From: Sulfurimonas hongkongensis
GTDB lineage: Bacteria; Campylobacterota; Campylobacteria; Campylobacterales; Sulfurimonadaceae
Reading direction: 5' to 3'
Assembly: GCF_000445475.1 (NCBI RefSeq)
Contig: NZ_AUPZ01000007.1
Span: forward strand, 124,001 to 188,000
Length of the DNA stretch: 64,000 bases
Each line of letters opens with the position of its first letter. Position 1 is the stretch's first letter. Shown here one piece after another: positions 42,786 to 51,018 of the stretch. The position numbers and the translations under genes are program-made. The notes beneath the pieces are model-generated. The model was not told the origin of the DNA. It saw only the letters and a list, made by a program, of their open reading frames with translations, and ran no database searches.

Positions 42786-43327
42786 TACGTTTAGCATCCA
42801 ACTCCTCTACTCGTGCTAAACTTTTGCATGAGGCTGGCATAGAGTTTATCCAAGAGACATACGATTTTAATGAAGATTTTATAGTTGCAAAAACTCCTAA
42901 GGAGTTTGTTTATCTTGCTACTTTGGGAAAGTATGAGACAAACCTAAGAGCCTTTGGTTATGATGAACTTTCTCTCTTAGTCGCCGATACTGTAGTAACA
43001 GCAAATGGTAAAATCTTACGAAAAGCTAAAGATGAGGCTGAGGCAAGAGAAATTTTACTATCTCAAAGCGGCAATCTTACCTCTATTATCACCTGCATGA
43101 TATACCAAAGCAAATATAAAAAAATCATAGATATTTCACAAACAACTTACAGTTTTAGAGAATTTGATAGAGATGATTTAGAAAAGTATCTAAAAAGTGG
43201 TGAGTGGATGGGTAAAGCAGGGGCTTGTATGGTTGAGGGATTTTGCAAAGCTTATATAGAAGAAGTAAGAGGCTTTGAGAGTACCGCTATGGGCTTAAAT
43301 ATAGAGGTGTTAAAAGCATTTTTATAA
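42782..43327 (+). CDS. maf: Maf-like nucleotide pyrophosphatase, probable CTG start
   Basis: Maf/HAM1-type nucleoside triphosphate pyrophosphatase, which removes modified nucleotides or restrains septation. The family N-terminal motif (I/L)[13 protein letters not shown] is encoded upstream of the first conventional start (TTG at 42824) and continues in frame back to CTG at 42782, which overlaps the alaS TGA (CTGA). Starting at TTG would delete the S-x-x-R motif that forms the active site, so I start at CTG (181 residues, normal). Further motifs are the catalytic Asp in [25 protein letters not shown] and a C-terminal MGLNIE. Confidence 0.82.
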   Translation: MIRLASNSSTRAKLLHEAGIEFIQETYDFNEDFIVAKTPKEFVYLATLGKYETNLRAFGYDELSLLVADTVVTANGKILRKAKDEAEAREILLSQSGNLTSIITCMIYQSKYKKIIDISQTTYSFREFDRDDLEKYLKSGEWMGKAGACMVEGFCKAYIEEVRGFESTAMGLNIEVLKAFL

Positions 43328-43433
43328 GATAAATAATTAAAAAAGTGATTAAATATCTATTTTTAGAAGTTTTAATAAGATATAGTGATAAAATGGAAGA
43401 ATAGGAAATAGAAAAGGAGAGGGGAGAGCTGTT

Positions 43434-45242
43434 TTGAGACAATATAGGTTATATATACTTATATCAGCATTAGTGTTAATTGTCTTATGTGCATCATGGT
43501 TGTATATGGATTTTTTAAATTTTAAAAAAGACTCTTTGACTATGTCTAAGCATCAAGCAGAATCTTCGTTTATGCGTGAGCAAGTAGGTAGTCTCATTTT
43601 GCTTAAACAAAAAGCTACAGTTGCCATGGCTCTAAGTCTTGCCAATGATAAAAACCTAGCTCTAAAAGTAAAAAACAAAAAAATCGAACAAGACTACTAC
43701 AAACAACTCATAGAAAAGCTCACACGAGAAACACTCTATAAAAACATCTGGATACAGCTCTTTGATAAAGATATAAACACACTTTATAGAAGTTGGTCGC
43801 ATAAGCGTGGTGACAATCTCTCAAATATAAGAGCAGACTTGATAAGAGCGGTAGAGGATAAAAAAGTTATCTACTCTATAAGTGCGGCAAAGTTTAATCT
43901 CTCCTTAAAAGCCATAGTTCCACTCTTTATAAAAGATGAATTTGTTGGTATTATTGAAGTGATTTCTCACTTTAACTCCATCTCTAAAGAGCTCAAAAAG
44001 TCAGATATAGACTCAGTTGTAGTTCTGGGTAAAGAGTATAAAGAGCAACTAGAAGAGCCATTTACTAAAATCTTTATGGGTGATTATTATGTTGCAAACT
44101 TTGATGCTCCAAAAGAGCTTATGAAGAGGATGCAAAGAGATGGAGTTGAGAGTTATTTTATCAAAGGCTGTAAAATAGTTGATGATAGGATAGTAACCTC
44201 TTACGAACTAAAGGATCCTGATGGCACTTTGTTTGGTCACTATGTGATGTTTAAAAAGATAAATAGCCTCTCAAATTTAGATTTGGATTACTTTATGTTT
44301 AAGTGGCTTACTTTTGGTTTGGTTTTTGTAATGAGTGTAGCTATAATTGTAAGCATGATGCTTTTTTTCGCAAACAGAAGGCAGAAGGAGTATTTTCATA
44401 ATATTATAGACTCATCAACTAACATAGTAATGGTAAATGATACCAAAAACATTATAGACGTCAATAAGATATTTTTTAAATACTTTAGCAGATACAAAAC
44501 ATTACAAGAGTTCAAAAAAAATCATAGAAGCATAAGTGATTTTTTTGTTGCAGAAGATGGATATCTACAAGAAGATATAGGTGGAGTAAACTGGATTAAG
44601 TATGTAGTTAAAAACCCAAAAGAGACTCATAAAATTAAACTTGATATATTTGGCAAAGTATATTGCTTTAGCGTTGGAGCAGCTAAACTTTTAAGTACAA
44701 GCGAGCACTACTCTGTAATTTTAAGTGATATTACTGAACAAGAGATATACAAAAAAGAGCTAGAGCTTTTAAGCATTACTGATGAGTTAACTAATACTGG
44801 AAATCGTAGATATTTTGAGAGAAAACTAAAAGAAGAGATAAGCCGTGCTAGTAGATATAATTATCCGTTTTCTCTTGTAATGTTTGATATAGACCACTTT
44901 AAAGTAGTAAATGATAAGTATGGTCACGCTATAGGCGATGAGGTTTTAAAGGAGTACTCAAAACTTGTTAATTCTAACTTGCGTGAAGCAGATGTGTTGT
45001 GTAGAGTTGGCGGGGAAGAGTTTATGATTATACTTCCATATACCTCAAAAGATGCGGCTAAAGAGATAGCACAAAAATTAAGAGTAGCTATAGAGTCACA
45101 TAAAAAAGTCATCTCTATTACAATGAGCTTTGGAGTAGTTGAGTTTGAAGAGGGTGATGATTTTGAGTCCATCTATAAGAGAGTTGATGATGCTCTTTAT
45201 AGTGCAAAGCGAAATGGTAGAAATATGGTTGTAGTTCAGTGA
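43434..45242 (+). CDS. Membrane sensor diguanylate cyclase (GGDEF)
   Basis: A 602-residue signalling protein. TM1 (residues about 5-25) and TM2 (about 285-310) bracket a periplasmic sensor domain. A PAS-like region follows (TNIVMVNDTKNIIDVNKIFFKYF), then a C-terminal GGDEF domain from about 440. The active site is GGEEF with the FDIDHFKVVNDKYGH signature, and the inhibitory RxxD (READ) sits five residues before it, so product inhibition by c-di-GMP is likely. TTG start with a strong aggggag ribosome-binding site. Its TGA overlaps the next GTG start. The signal sensed is unknown. Confidence 0.92.
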   Translation: MRQYRLYILISALVLIVLCASWLYMDFLNFKKDSLTMSKHQAESSFMREQVGSLILLKQKATVAMALSLANDKNLALKVKNKKIEQDYYKQLIEKLTRETLYKNIWIQLFDKDINTLYRSWSHKRGDNLSNIRADLIRAVEDKKVIYSISAAKFNLSLKAIVPLFIKDEFVGIIEVISHFNSISKELKKSDIDSVVVLGKEYKEQLEEPFTKIFMGDYYVANFDAPKELMKRMQRDGVESYFIKGCKIVDDRIVTSYELKDPDGTLFGHYVMFKKINSLSNLDLDYFMFKWLTFGLVFVMSVAIIVSMMLFFANRRQKEYFHNIIDSSTNIVMVNDTKNIIDVNKIFFKYFSRYKTLQEFKKNHRSISDFFVAEDGYLQEDIGGVNWIKYVVKNPKETHKIKLDIFGKVYCFSVGAAKLLSTSEHYSVILSDITEQEIYKKELELLSITDELTNTGNRRYFERKLKEEISRASRYNYPFSLVMFDIDHFKVVNDKYGHAIGDEVLKEYSKLVNSNLREADVLCRVGGEEFMIILPYTSKDAAKEIAQKLRVAIESHKKVISITMSFGVVEFEEGDDFESIYKRVDDALYSAKRNGRNMVVVQ

Positions 45243-46342
45243 GTTTATACTACGAAAATGAGATAAAAGCTCTGAAGAAGAGTTCAAGATATAGGCAAAG
45301 AGAGCTAGTAGATAACTCTCTTGCAGATTTTGCGTCTAACGACTATTTAGGGCTCTCTTGCAACAAAGTCTTGCATGAAAAAACCTGTAAAGAGATTTCA
45401 AAACTTCCACAAAACAGCTCAAAAGCCTCACTTTTGGTAAATGGTTATCATAAGATCCACAAAAATTTTGAAGATATATTAAAAGAGCTAAATGGCTTTG
45501 AAGATGCGGTAGTTTTAGGGAGTGGTTTTAGCGCAAATATTGCACTTATAGATGCTCTTGTGAGAAAAGGCGATGAACTTTTTATGGACGAACTCTATCA
45601 CGCTTCTGGGGTCTTGGCATCTCAGATAGGCAACAAAAGAGTGAAATTTTTTAAGCATAATGATATAGAAGAGTTAGAAGAGATGCTACTTGCATCTAAT
45701 GCTAAGAGGAAAATAGTAGCAGTTGAGGGCATCTACTCTATGGATGGCGATTTGGTAAAAAAAGAGATTTTTACAATTTGCGATAAACATGATGCTATTG
45801 TTATTGTTGATGAGGCTCATAGTAGTGGAGTAGTTGGCGAAAATCTTATGGGTGTTTATGATTTGTATGATATTAAAATCAGACCAAACCACATAAAGAT
45901 GGGAACTTTGGGTAAAGCATATGGAAGTTTTGGTGCTTATATTTTATCTTCAATACACATTATAGACTATCTTATAAATCGTGCAAGACCAATCATCTAT
46001 GCCACTTCACTCTCTCTCTACGACACACTTTTAGCCCACAACGCTCTAAGATATATAAGAGATAACAAAGAGAGTTTAAAAGAGAAAATAGAGCTTAACA
46101 AAAGCATAATAGAGCAAGATTTAGGCATAAAAACAGAGAGCTTGATAGTTCCAATAACTATAGGTGATAATGCAGAGGTTATAAAGATAAAAGAGGAGCT
46201 AAAAAGGAGCGGATATGCAGTAGGTGCCATCAGACAACCAACTGTAAAGAGTGCTATTATAAGGCTAATAGCGAGACTTGGCGGTAGTGAAGGTGAGCTA
46301 AGAGAGTTATGCAGACTAATAGCCTTAAAGAGAGAGGTTTAG
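45239..46342 (+). CDS. bioF: 8-amino-7-oxononanoate synthase
   Basis: PLP-dependent alpha-oxoamine synthase condensing pimeloyl-thioester with alanine in biotin synthesis. Features are LADFASNDYLGLS, GYHKIHKNFEDIL, VLGSGFSANIALIDALV, DELYHASG, AVEGIYSMDGD, the VDEAHSSGVVGE segment, and the PLP lysine in MGTLGKAYGSFGAY. 367 residues, slightly short but complete. GTG start overlapping the upstream TGA. A related 2-amino-3-ketobutyrate CoA ligase is the main alternative. Confidence 0.85.
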   Translation: MSLYYENEIKALKKSSRYRQRELVDNSLADFASNDYLGLSCNKVLHEKTCKEISKLPQNSSKASLLVNGYHKIHKNFEDILKELNGFEDAVVLGSGFSANIALIDALVRKGDELFMDELYHASGVLASQIGNKRVKFFKHNDIEELEEMLLASNAKRKIVAVEGIYSMDGDLVKKEIFTICDKHDAIVIVDEAHSSGVVGENLMGVYDLYDIKIRPNHIKMGTLGKAYGSFGAYILSSIHIIDYLINRARPIIYATSLSLYDTLLAHNALRYIRDNKESLKEKIELNKSIIEQDLGIKTESLIVPITIGDNAEVIKIKEELKRSGYAVGAIRQPTVKSAIIRLIARLGGSEGELRELCRLIALKREV

Positions 46343-46391
46343 TCTTTTGAGAGTAAGTGAAGTGTTACTAGAAATTAGATAGAATAGCACA

Positions 46392-47081
46392 ATGAAAATA
46401 TCCAAGTTGCAGATTAGCCTCAAAGAGAAAATTTTAGTAGATATAAACTTTAGCATCTCATCATCTTTAGCACTTGTTGGACAGAGTGGTAGCGGAAAGA
46501 GTTTGACACTTAAAGCACTTCTGGGGATGCTCCCATCTTCAATGGAATCCATCATAGAGTCAGATGCTGCATTTGAACTAAAAGGTGGCAGAGATATCTC
46601 TTTTGTTCCTCAAAATCCTTTTACAGCCCTCTCTCCACTGACAAAGATAAAAAAACAGTTTTTTGTGGATGATGGCAGGATAAAAGAGCTTTTTTCTCAG
46701 GTTGATTTAGATGAGAGTTTGCTTGAGAGATTTGCACCTGAACTCTCTGGTGGGCAGCTTCAAAGAGTAGTAATCGCTATGGCATTAGAGAGAGAGCCAA
46801 AGCTTATACTCTTAGATGAACCAACGACGGCACTCGACCCAAAAACCAGAGTTTTGATACTTGACTTGCTAAGGGATTTGCAAAAGGAGCATGGATTTAA
46901 GATGCTCTTTGTAACACACGATATGAACTCGGCTAAAGTGATTTGTGATGAGATCTGCGTTATAAAAGATGGAAGAGTCGTAGAGAGTAGTGATATGAAG
47001 ACTCTTTTAGCCTCGCCACAACAAAAGTACACAAAAACACTCATAGATGCAAACTTTGCAAATAGGGATTTTAGAAGATGA
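46392..47081 (+). CDS. ABC transporter ATP-binding protein, peptide/nickel type
   Basis: Cytosolic ATPase with Walker A GQSGSGKSLTLKALLG, Q-loop FVPQNPFTALSPLTKI, signature LSGGQLQRVVIAMAL, Walker B LILLDEPTTALDP and the H-switch FVTHD. The pattern, including PLTKIKKQF and the C-terminal QKYTKTLIDAN, is of the DppD/OppD type. At 229 residues it is shorter than OppD (about 330) and lacks the usual C-terminal oligopeptide-transporter extension. No permease lies near; the binding protein at 3139 could be a distant partner. It overlaps PBP1A (ATGA). Confidence 0.85.
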   Translation: MKISKLQISLKEKILVDINFSISSSLALVGQSGSGKSLTLKALLGMLPSSMESIIESDAAFELKGGRDISFVPQNPFTALSPLTKIKKQFFVDDGRIKELFSQVDLDESLLERFAPELSGGQLQRVVIAMALEREPKLILLDEPTTALDPKTRVLILDLLRDLQKEHGFKMLFVTHDMNSAKVICDEICVIKDGRVVESSDMKTLLASPQQKYTKTLIDANFANRDFRR

Positions 47082-49078
47082 GAATTGCTAAAAATATTTT
47101 TTTGAGTATCTTGCTTGTGGGGTTATTATCTCCATTTATAGTTTTAGGATATTTTTTAACCTCACATAGTTATGACATAACTGAGCTAGTTGAGTACAAA
47201 CCAAATGTTACTACTAGAATCTATGATAAAAATGGCGAAAAAATAGCAAATATTTTTGATAAAAAACATAGATACTATGCAACTTTTGCAGAGATCCCAC
47301 CGCGAGTCATAGAAGCACTAGTAGCTATAGAAGATACTACTTTTTTTGAACATCCTGGTATAAATATAGATGCCATTTTTCGAGCAGCCATTAAGGTTAT
47401 AAAGGCTGGGAAAGCGGTGGAGGGTGCAAGTACCATCACCCAACAACTTGTAAAAAATGTGCTTTTAACAAGAGAGAAAAAACTCTCACGAAAGATAAAA
47501 GAGGCGATATTCGCACTCAAAGTAGAGAGAGTTTTAACTAAAGAAGAGATACTTGAGAGATACTTAAATGAGATCTATTATGGGCATGGATATTATGGTA
47601 TAAAAACAGCAGCTGATGGATACTTCAACAAGAAACTAAGTGACTTGACACTAAAAGAGATGGCGATTTTGGTAGGGCTTCCAAAAGCGCCTAGTATTTA
47701 TGCACCTACAAAAAATTATGAGATATCTATGGGCAGAGCAAATCGTGTCATATCTAGGATGCACACTCTAGGTTGGATAGATGAAGAGACTTATAAAGCT
47801 GCAATGGATGAAAATCCAAAAGTTTATGATGATACTCTAACTCAAAATAGAGCACCTTTTATAGTTGATGAAGTTGCTAGAAGACTTCCTGACCTTGGTA
47901 TTTATGATATGAAAAGCGGTGGTTATGAGATATACACAACCATAGACTTAAGACTTCAAGATGCTGCAAAAGAGGCACTAAAGAGCGCTTACGATAAGTC
48001 TTTAGAGAGAATAGAAGGATATAAAGAGAGGGAGGCTAAGATCCTTGAGACTAATCCATCATACGAAGCATCTGAAGATGTAAACACCTCTTTACTTAAT
48101 GGTGCTATAGTCTCTCTTGATTCTGCAAGTGGTGATATAGTTGCTCTTGTTGGAAGTGTTGACTATAAGACTTCATCCTATAACCGTGCTACTCAAGGAA
48201 AGAGACTTCCTGGTTCTGCTTTTAAACCTTTTATATATCAAGTAGCCATAGACCTTGGTTACTCAGGGGCTACTGAACTTGTAGACATATCAAGAACATA
48301 TAAGTATGAAAAAGATGGGCAAGAGCTAACTTGGAGTCCAAGAAATTATGGAAAAAATTATAAAGGGCTTGTCTCTTTAAGAGATGCACTTGTTCACTCA
48401 AATAATCTCGCGACTATAAATCTTGTAAATGATATAGGGCTAACTCAGCTTTTAGACGAGTTAGACAAATTTGGCATTGAGAATCTTCCAAGGAACCTAT
48501 CTATCTCATTAGGAACAATCTCCCTCTCACCACTTGAACTTGCAAAATATTTATCATCTTTTGCAAACAGTGGTATGCAAATGGAGCCTCATCTTATAAA
48601 TTTTATAGAGCAAAAATCAAACACCATATATGAAAAAAAGCAAAAAAGTAAGTTCATAACAGAACCCACGCAAGCCTTTATCATGACTACTATTTTAAGA
48701 GATGTAGTGCAGAGGGGAACTGGTAGAAGAGCAAAAGTAAAAGGTATAGAGCTCGCTGGAAAAACAGGGACTACTAACAATAATGTAGATGGTTGGTTTG
48801 CAGGTTATTCGCCAACCATAGAGACTGTTGTATGGTTTGGAAATGATGATAACTCTGCTATGCATAGATGGGAGACAGGTGGAAAAATTGCAGGACCTGC
48901 ATTTGCCCAGTTTTACAGAAGTGTGCTAGAGCTATATCCACAAATCCAAAGAGAGTTTATAACTCCAGAGGGGATTGTAGAGGTTAATATTGGTGGTAAA
49001 AAAGAGTATTTTAGTGATATCTCTAGACCACCACGAGCAAATAACGAAGCAGATGCTAATGAAGAACTTATCTTCTAA
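47078..49078 (+). CDS. Penicillin-binding protein 1A, bifunctional
   Basis: Class A PBP that polymerises and cross-links peptidoglycan. N-terminal membrane anchor (NIFLSILLVGLLSPFIVLGYFL), then a GT51 transglycosylase domain with the catalytic Glu in EDTTFFEHPG and GASTITQQLVKN. The transpeptidase domain has the serine motif in PGSAFKPFIY, then SNNLA and KTGTT. Length (666 residues) is normal for this lineage. It overlaps the ABC ATPase gene by four bases and the convergent helicase-like gene by four. Confidence 0.95.
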   Translation: MRIAKNIFLSILLVGLLSPFIVLGYFLTSHSYDITELVEYKPNVTTRIYDKNGEKIANIFDKKHRYYATFAEIPPRVIEALVAIEDTTFFEHPGINIDAIFRAAIKVIKAGKAVEGASTITQQLVKNVLLTREKKLSRKIKEAIFALKVERVLTKEEILERYLNEIYYGHGYYGIKTAADGYFNKKLSDLTLKEMAILVGLPKAPSIYAPTKNYEISMGRANRVISRMHTLGWIDEETYKAAMDENPKVYDDTLTQNRAPFIVDEVARRLPDLGIYDMKSGGYEIYTTIDLRLQDAAKEALKSAYDKSLERIEGYKEREAKILETNPSYEASEDVNTSLLNGAIVSLDSASGDIVALVGSVDYKTSSYNRATQGKRLPGSAFKPFIYQVAIDLGYSGATELVDISRTYKYEKDGQELTWSPRNYGKNYKGLVSLRDALVHSNNLATINLVNDIGLTQLLDELDKFGIENLPRNLSISLGTISLSPLELAKYLSSFANSGMQMEPHLINFIEQKSNTIYEKKQKSKFITEPTQAFIMTTILRDVVQRGTGRRAKVKGIELAGKTGTTNNNVDGWFAGYSPTIETVVWFGNDDNSAMHRWETGGKIAGPAFAQFYRSVLELYPQIQREFITPEGIVEVNIGGKKEYFSDISRPPRANNEADANEELIF

Positions 49079-49824
49079 TCAGCCTTTTTATCTTTTGGCT
49101 TTTTGAGTGATTTGATGTTTATCTTTTTTCCTACTTTTTTAGGAGCATCGTAGCTCTCTTTTGGACTTCCATCATGGCGGTGATTTCTCTCTCCGCTCTT
49201 ACCTGAGAAGATAGCTTTTCCCTTTTCATCTTTACCTAAAAACTTGTTTGGTGCTTTTTTCTTTTTTTCCCACTCTTTAGCTTTACCATCATCTCTTTTT
49301 GGTTTTTTAAACTCTTTTTTTGGCTCATTTTGGTCTCTCGTACTCTCATCGTATCTTTTTTTAGCCACATCTTTTATATCTTGTTTTGACATCTGTTTTT
49401 GTTTTGGTTTTGTCTCTTTTTTTTCATACTCAAAACCTTCTACTATCTCTTGTTTTATAACACGACCCAAAAGAGTCTCTATTGGGTAGAGTAGTTTTTG
49501 CTCACTCTCATTTAAAAGAAGAAGTGCTTTTGAAGTTGTGTGAGAGAGTCTTTGGATATAGAGAATTGCCTTTTGAGGTAAATCTAGGCTTATAAGCAAG
49601 TCGCACTTTAGAGACTCATCTTTAAGAAGCTCATCATCACTTAGAACCTCTACACTAGTTATATCTACTAAAGACTCTTTTATGCTAGATATATCTTGCG
49701 AGCTTACGATTATGATTTTACTATCTATATTTTGAGAGATGATTTGGTTTAGAAGCAACAGTTTTTTATCATTGGGACAGGGATAAACACGGTGATTGGT
49801 GGGCTTGATACTACTTGATGGCAT
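49075..49824 (-). CDS. Protein with a degenerate helicase C-terminal-like lobe and basic tail
   Basis: A 249-residue protein. Residues about 20-125 resemble lobe 2 of DEAD-box RNA helicases: KIIIVSSQD in place of motif IV, CDLLISLDLPQKAILYIQRLSHTTSKALLLLNESEQKLL following the motif V-VI layout, and an IETLLGRVI end. The motif VI arginines (HRxGRxGR) are absent and there is no lobe 1, so it cannot be an active helicase. The rest is a lysine/arginine-rich low-complexity tail, probably RNA-binding and disordered. Function unknown. Confidence 0.65.
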   Translation of the reverse strand: MPSSSIKPTNHRVYPCPNDKKLLLLNQIISQNIDSKIIIVSSQDISSIKESLVDITSVEVLSDDELLKDESLKCDLLISLDLPQKAILYIQRLSHTTSKALLLLNESEQKLLYPIETLLGRVIKQEIVEGFEYEKKETKPKQKQMSKQDIKDVAKKRYDESTRDQNEPKKEFKKPKRDDGKAKEWEKKKKAPNKFLGKDEKGKAIFSGKSGERNHRHDGSPKESYDAPKKVGKKINIKSLKKPKDKKAD

Positions 49825-49976
49825 AAGAATTCCTAAAGGGCAATTTAATTGTGAGATTATATCTCATATGTGCATAAATAACAGCATAAATGCTAGAGAT
49901 AGATGATCTTACTCATTTATGTTTTTACTTAATATAGTCGATATATATATAGGTATCATAAACTAAAGGATGAGTT

Positions 49977-50993
49977 GTGAAAATATTAAATTCAGATGTA
50001 TCCCTTTCAAGCGAACATAAGAAGAGTCACGAAATATACGAGAGCAAAAGGCTTGAGATGTGGGATAAAAAAGAAGATGCTCCAGAGAGATTTAAGACAC
50101 AAGATAGATTGGAGCTAACGGGGGATTTTAAAAACTTAACACCAAAAGAGCTAAGTATCAGGGAAGAACCAGACGAGATTCAACTTCCTCCAAAACTTAT
50201 GACAATAGTGCGAGCTTTAGAGATTTTAACAGGGAGAGAGATTGATCTCTCTTTTGCAAAGAGTATAAAGCCACAAGAACCCTCATCAAACAAAGATGGT
50301 GTACAAGAAGGTGAGAGAGAGCTTTTAGGATGGGGCATAGATTATCAATACCAAAAAACAGAGATAAAAAAAGAGCAACTAGCCTTTAGTGTATCTGGGA
50401 GCGTAAAGAGTGCTGATGGAAAGAGTATAGACTTCTCACTTGCTTTTAACATTAAGAGTGAGATAAGTCTGCATGAGTCTCTAAGCTTTAAAGCAGGAGA
50501 TGCAGTTATCGACCCACTTGTTATAAACTTTGGTACAGATGTGGTAAGTATTAGCGATATTAAACATAATTTTGATTTAGACCTTGATGGCAAAAGCGAT
50601 GAGTTTTCTTTTGTGGGTTCTGGGAGTGGATTTTTAGCATTAGATAAAAATAGTGATGGCATTATAAATGATGGTAGTGAGCTTTTTGGTCCTAAGAGCG
50701 GAAATGGTTTTAATGAGCTAAGAGCATATGACAGTGATAGAAATGGTTGGATAGATGAAAGTGATGAAGCCTTCTCTAAACTCCTTATCTGGAGTAAAGA
50801 TGAAAATGGAGTTGAGTCACTTTACTCGTTAAAAGAAAAAAATATTGGAGCCTTATATCTTGGCAGTGTTAAAACAGATTTCGAATTCATAGGAGCAGAT
50901 GCAAAGACAACAGCTCACTTAAGAGAGAGTTCCATCTACCTAAGAGAAGATGGGGGGATTGGTATACTTCAAGAGTTAGATTTGGTGGTGTGA
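49977..50993 (+). CDS. EF-hand-containing protein of unknown function
   Basis: A 338-residue protein without a signal peptide. The central half is beta-rich (LLGWGIDYQYQKTEIKKEQLAFSVSGSVKSADGKSIDFSLAF). The C-terminal part carries EF-hand-like calcium loops: DLDGKSDEF, DKNSDGIINDGSELFGP and DSDRNGWIDESDEAF. The combination is known in many proteobacteria but its role is not. GTG start six bases after aagga. The upstream sequence gtcgatatata resembles a sigma-28 -10 box, which would link it to motility; the -35 part is not convincing. Confidence 0.7.
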   Translation: MKILNSDVSLSSEHKKSHEIYESKRLEMWDKKEDAPERFKTQDRLELTGDFKNLTPKELSIREEPDEIQLPPKLMTIVRALEILTGREIDLSFAKSIKPQEPSSNKDGVQEGERELLGWGIDYQYQKTEIKKEQLAFSVSGSVKSADGKSIDFSLAFNIKSEISLHESLSFKAGDAVIDPLVINFGTDVVSISDIKHNFDLDLDGKSDEFSFVGSGSGFLALDKNSDGIINDGSELFGPKSGNGFNELRAYDSDRNGWIDESDEAFSKLLIWSKDENGVESLYSLKEKNIGALYLGSVKTDFEFIGADAKTTAHLRESSIYLREDGGIGILQELDLVV

Positions 50994-51018
50994 TGATGGT
51001 AAAGATTTTATGAAAAAG

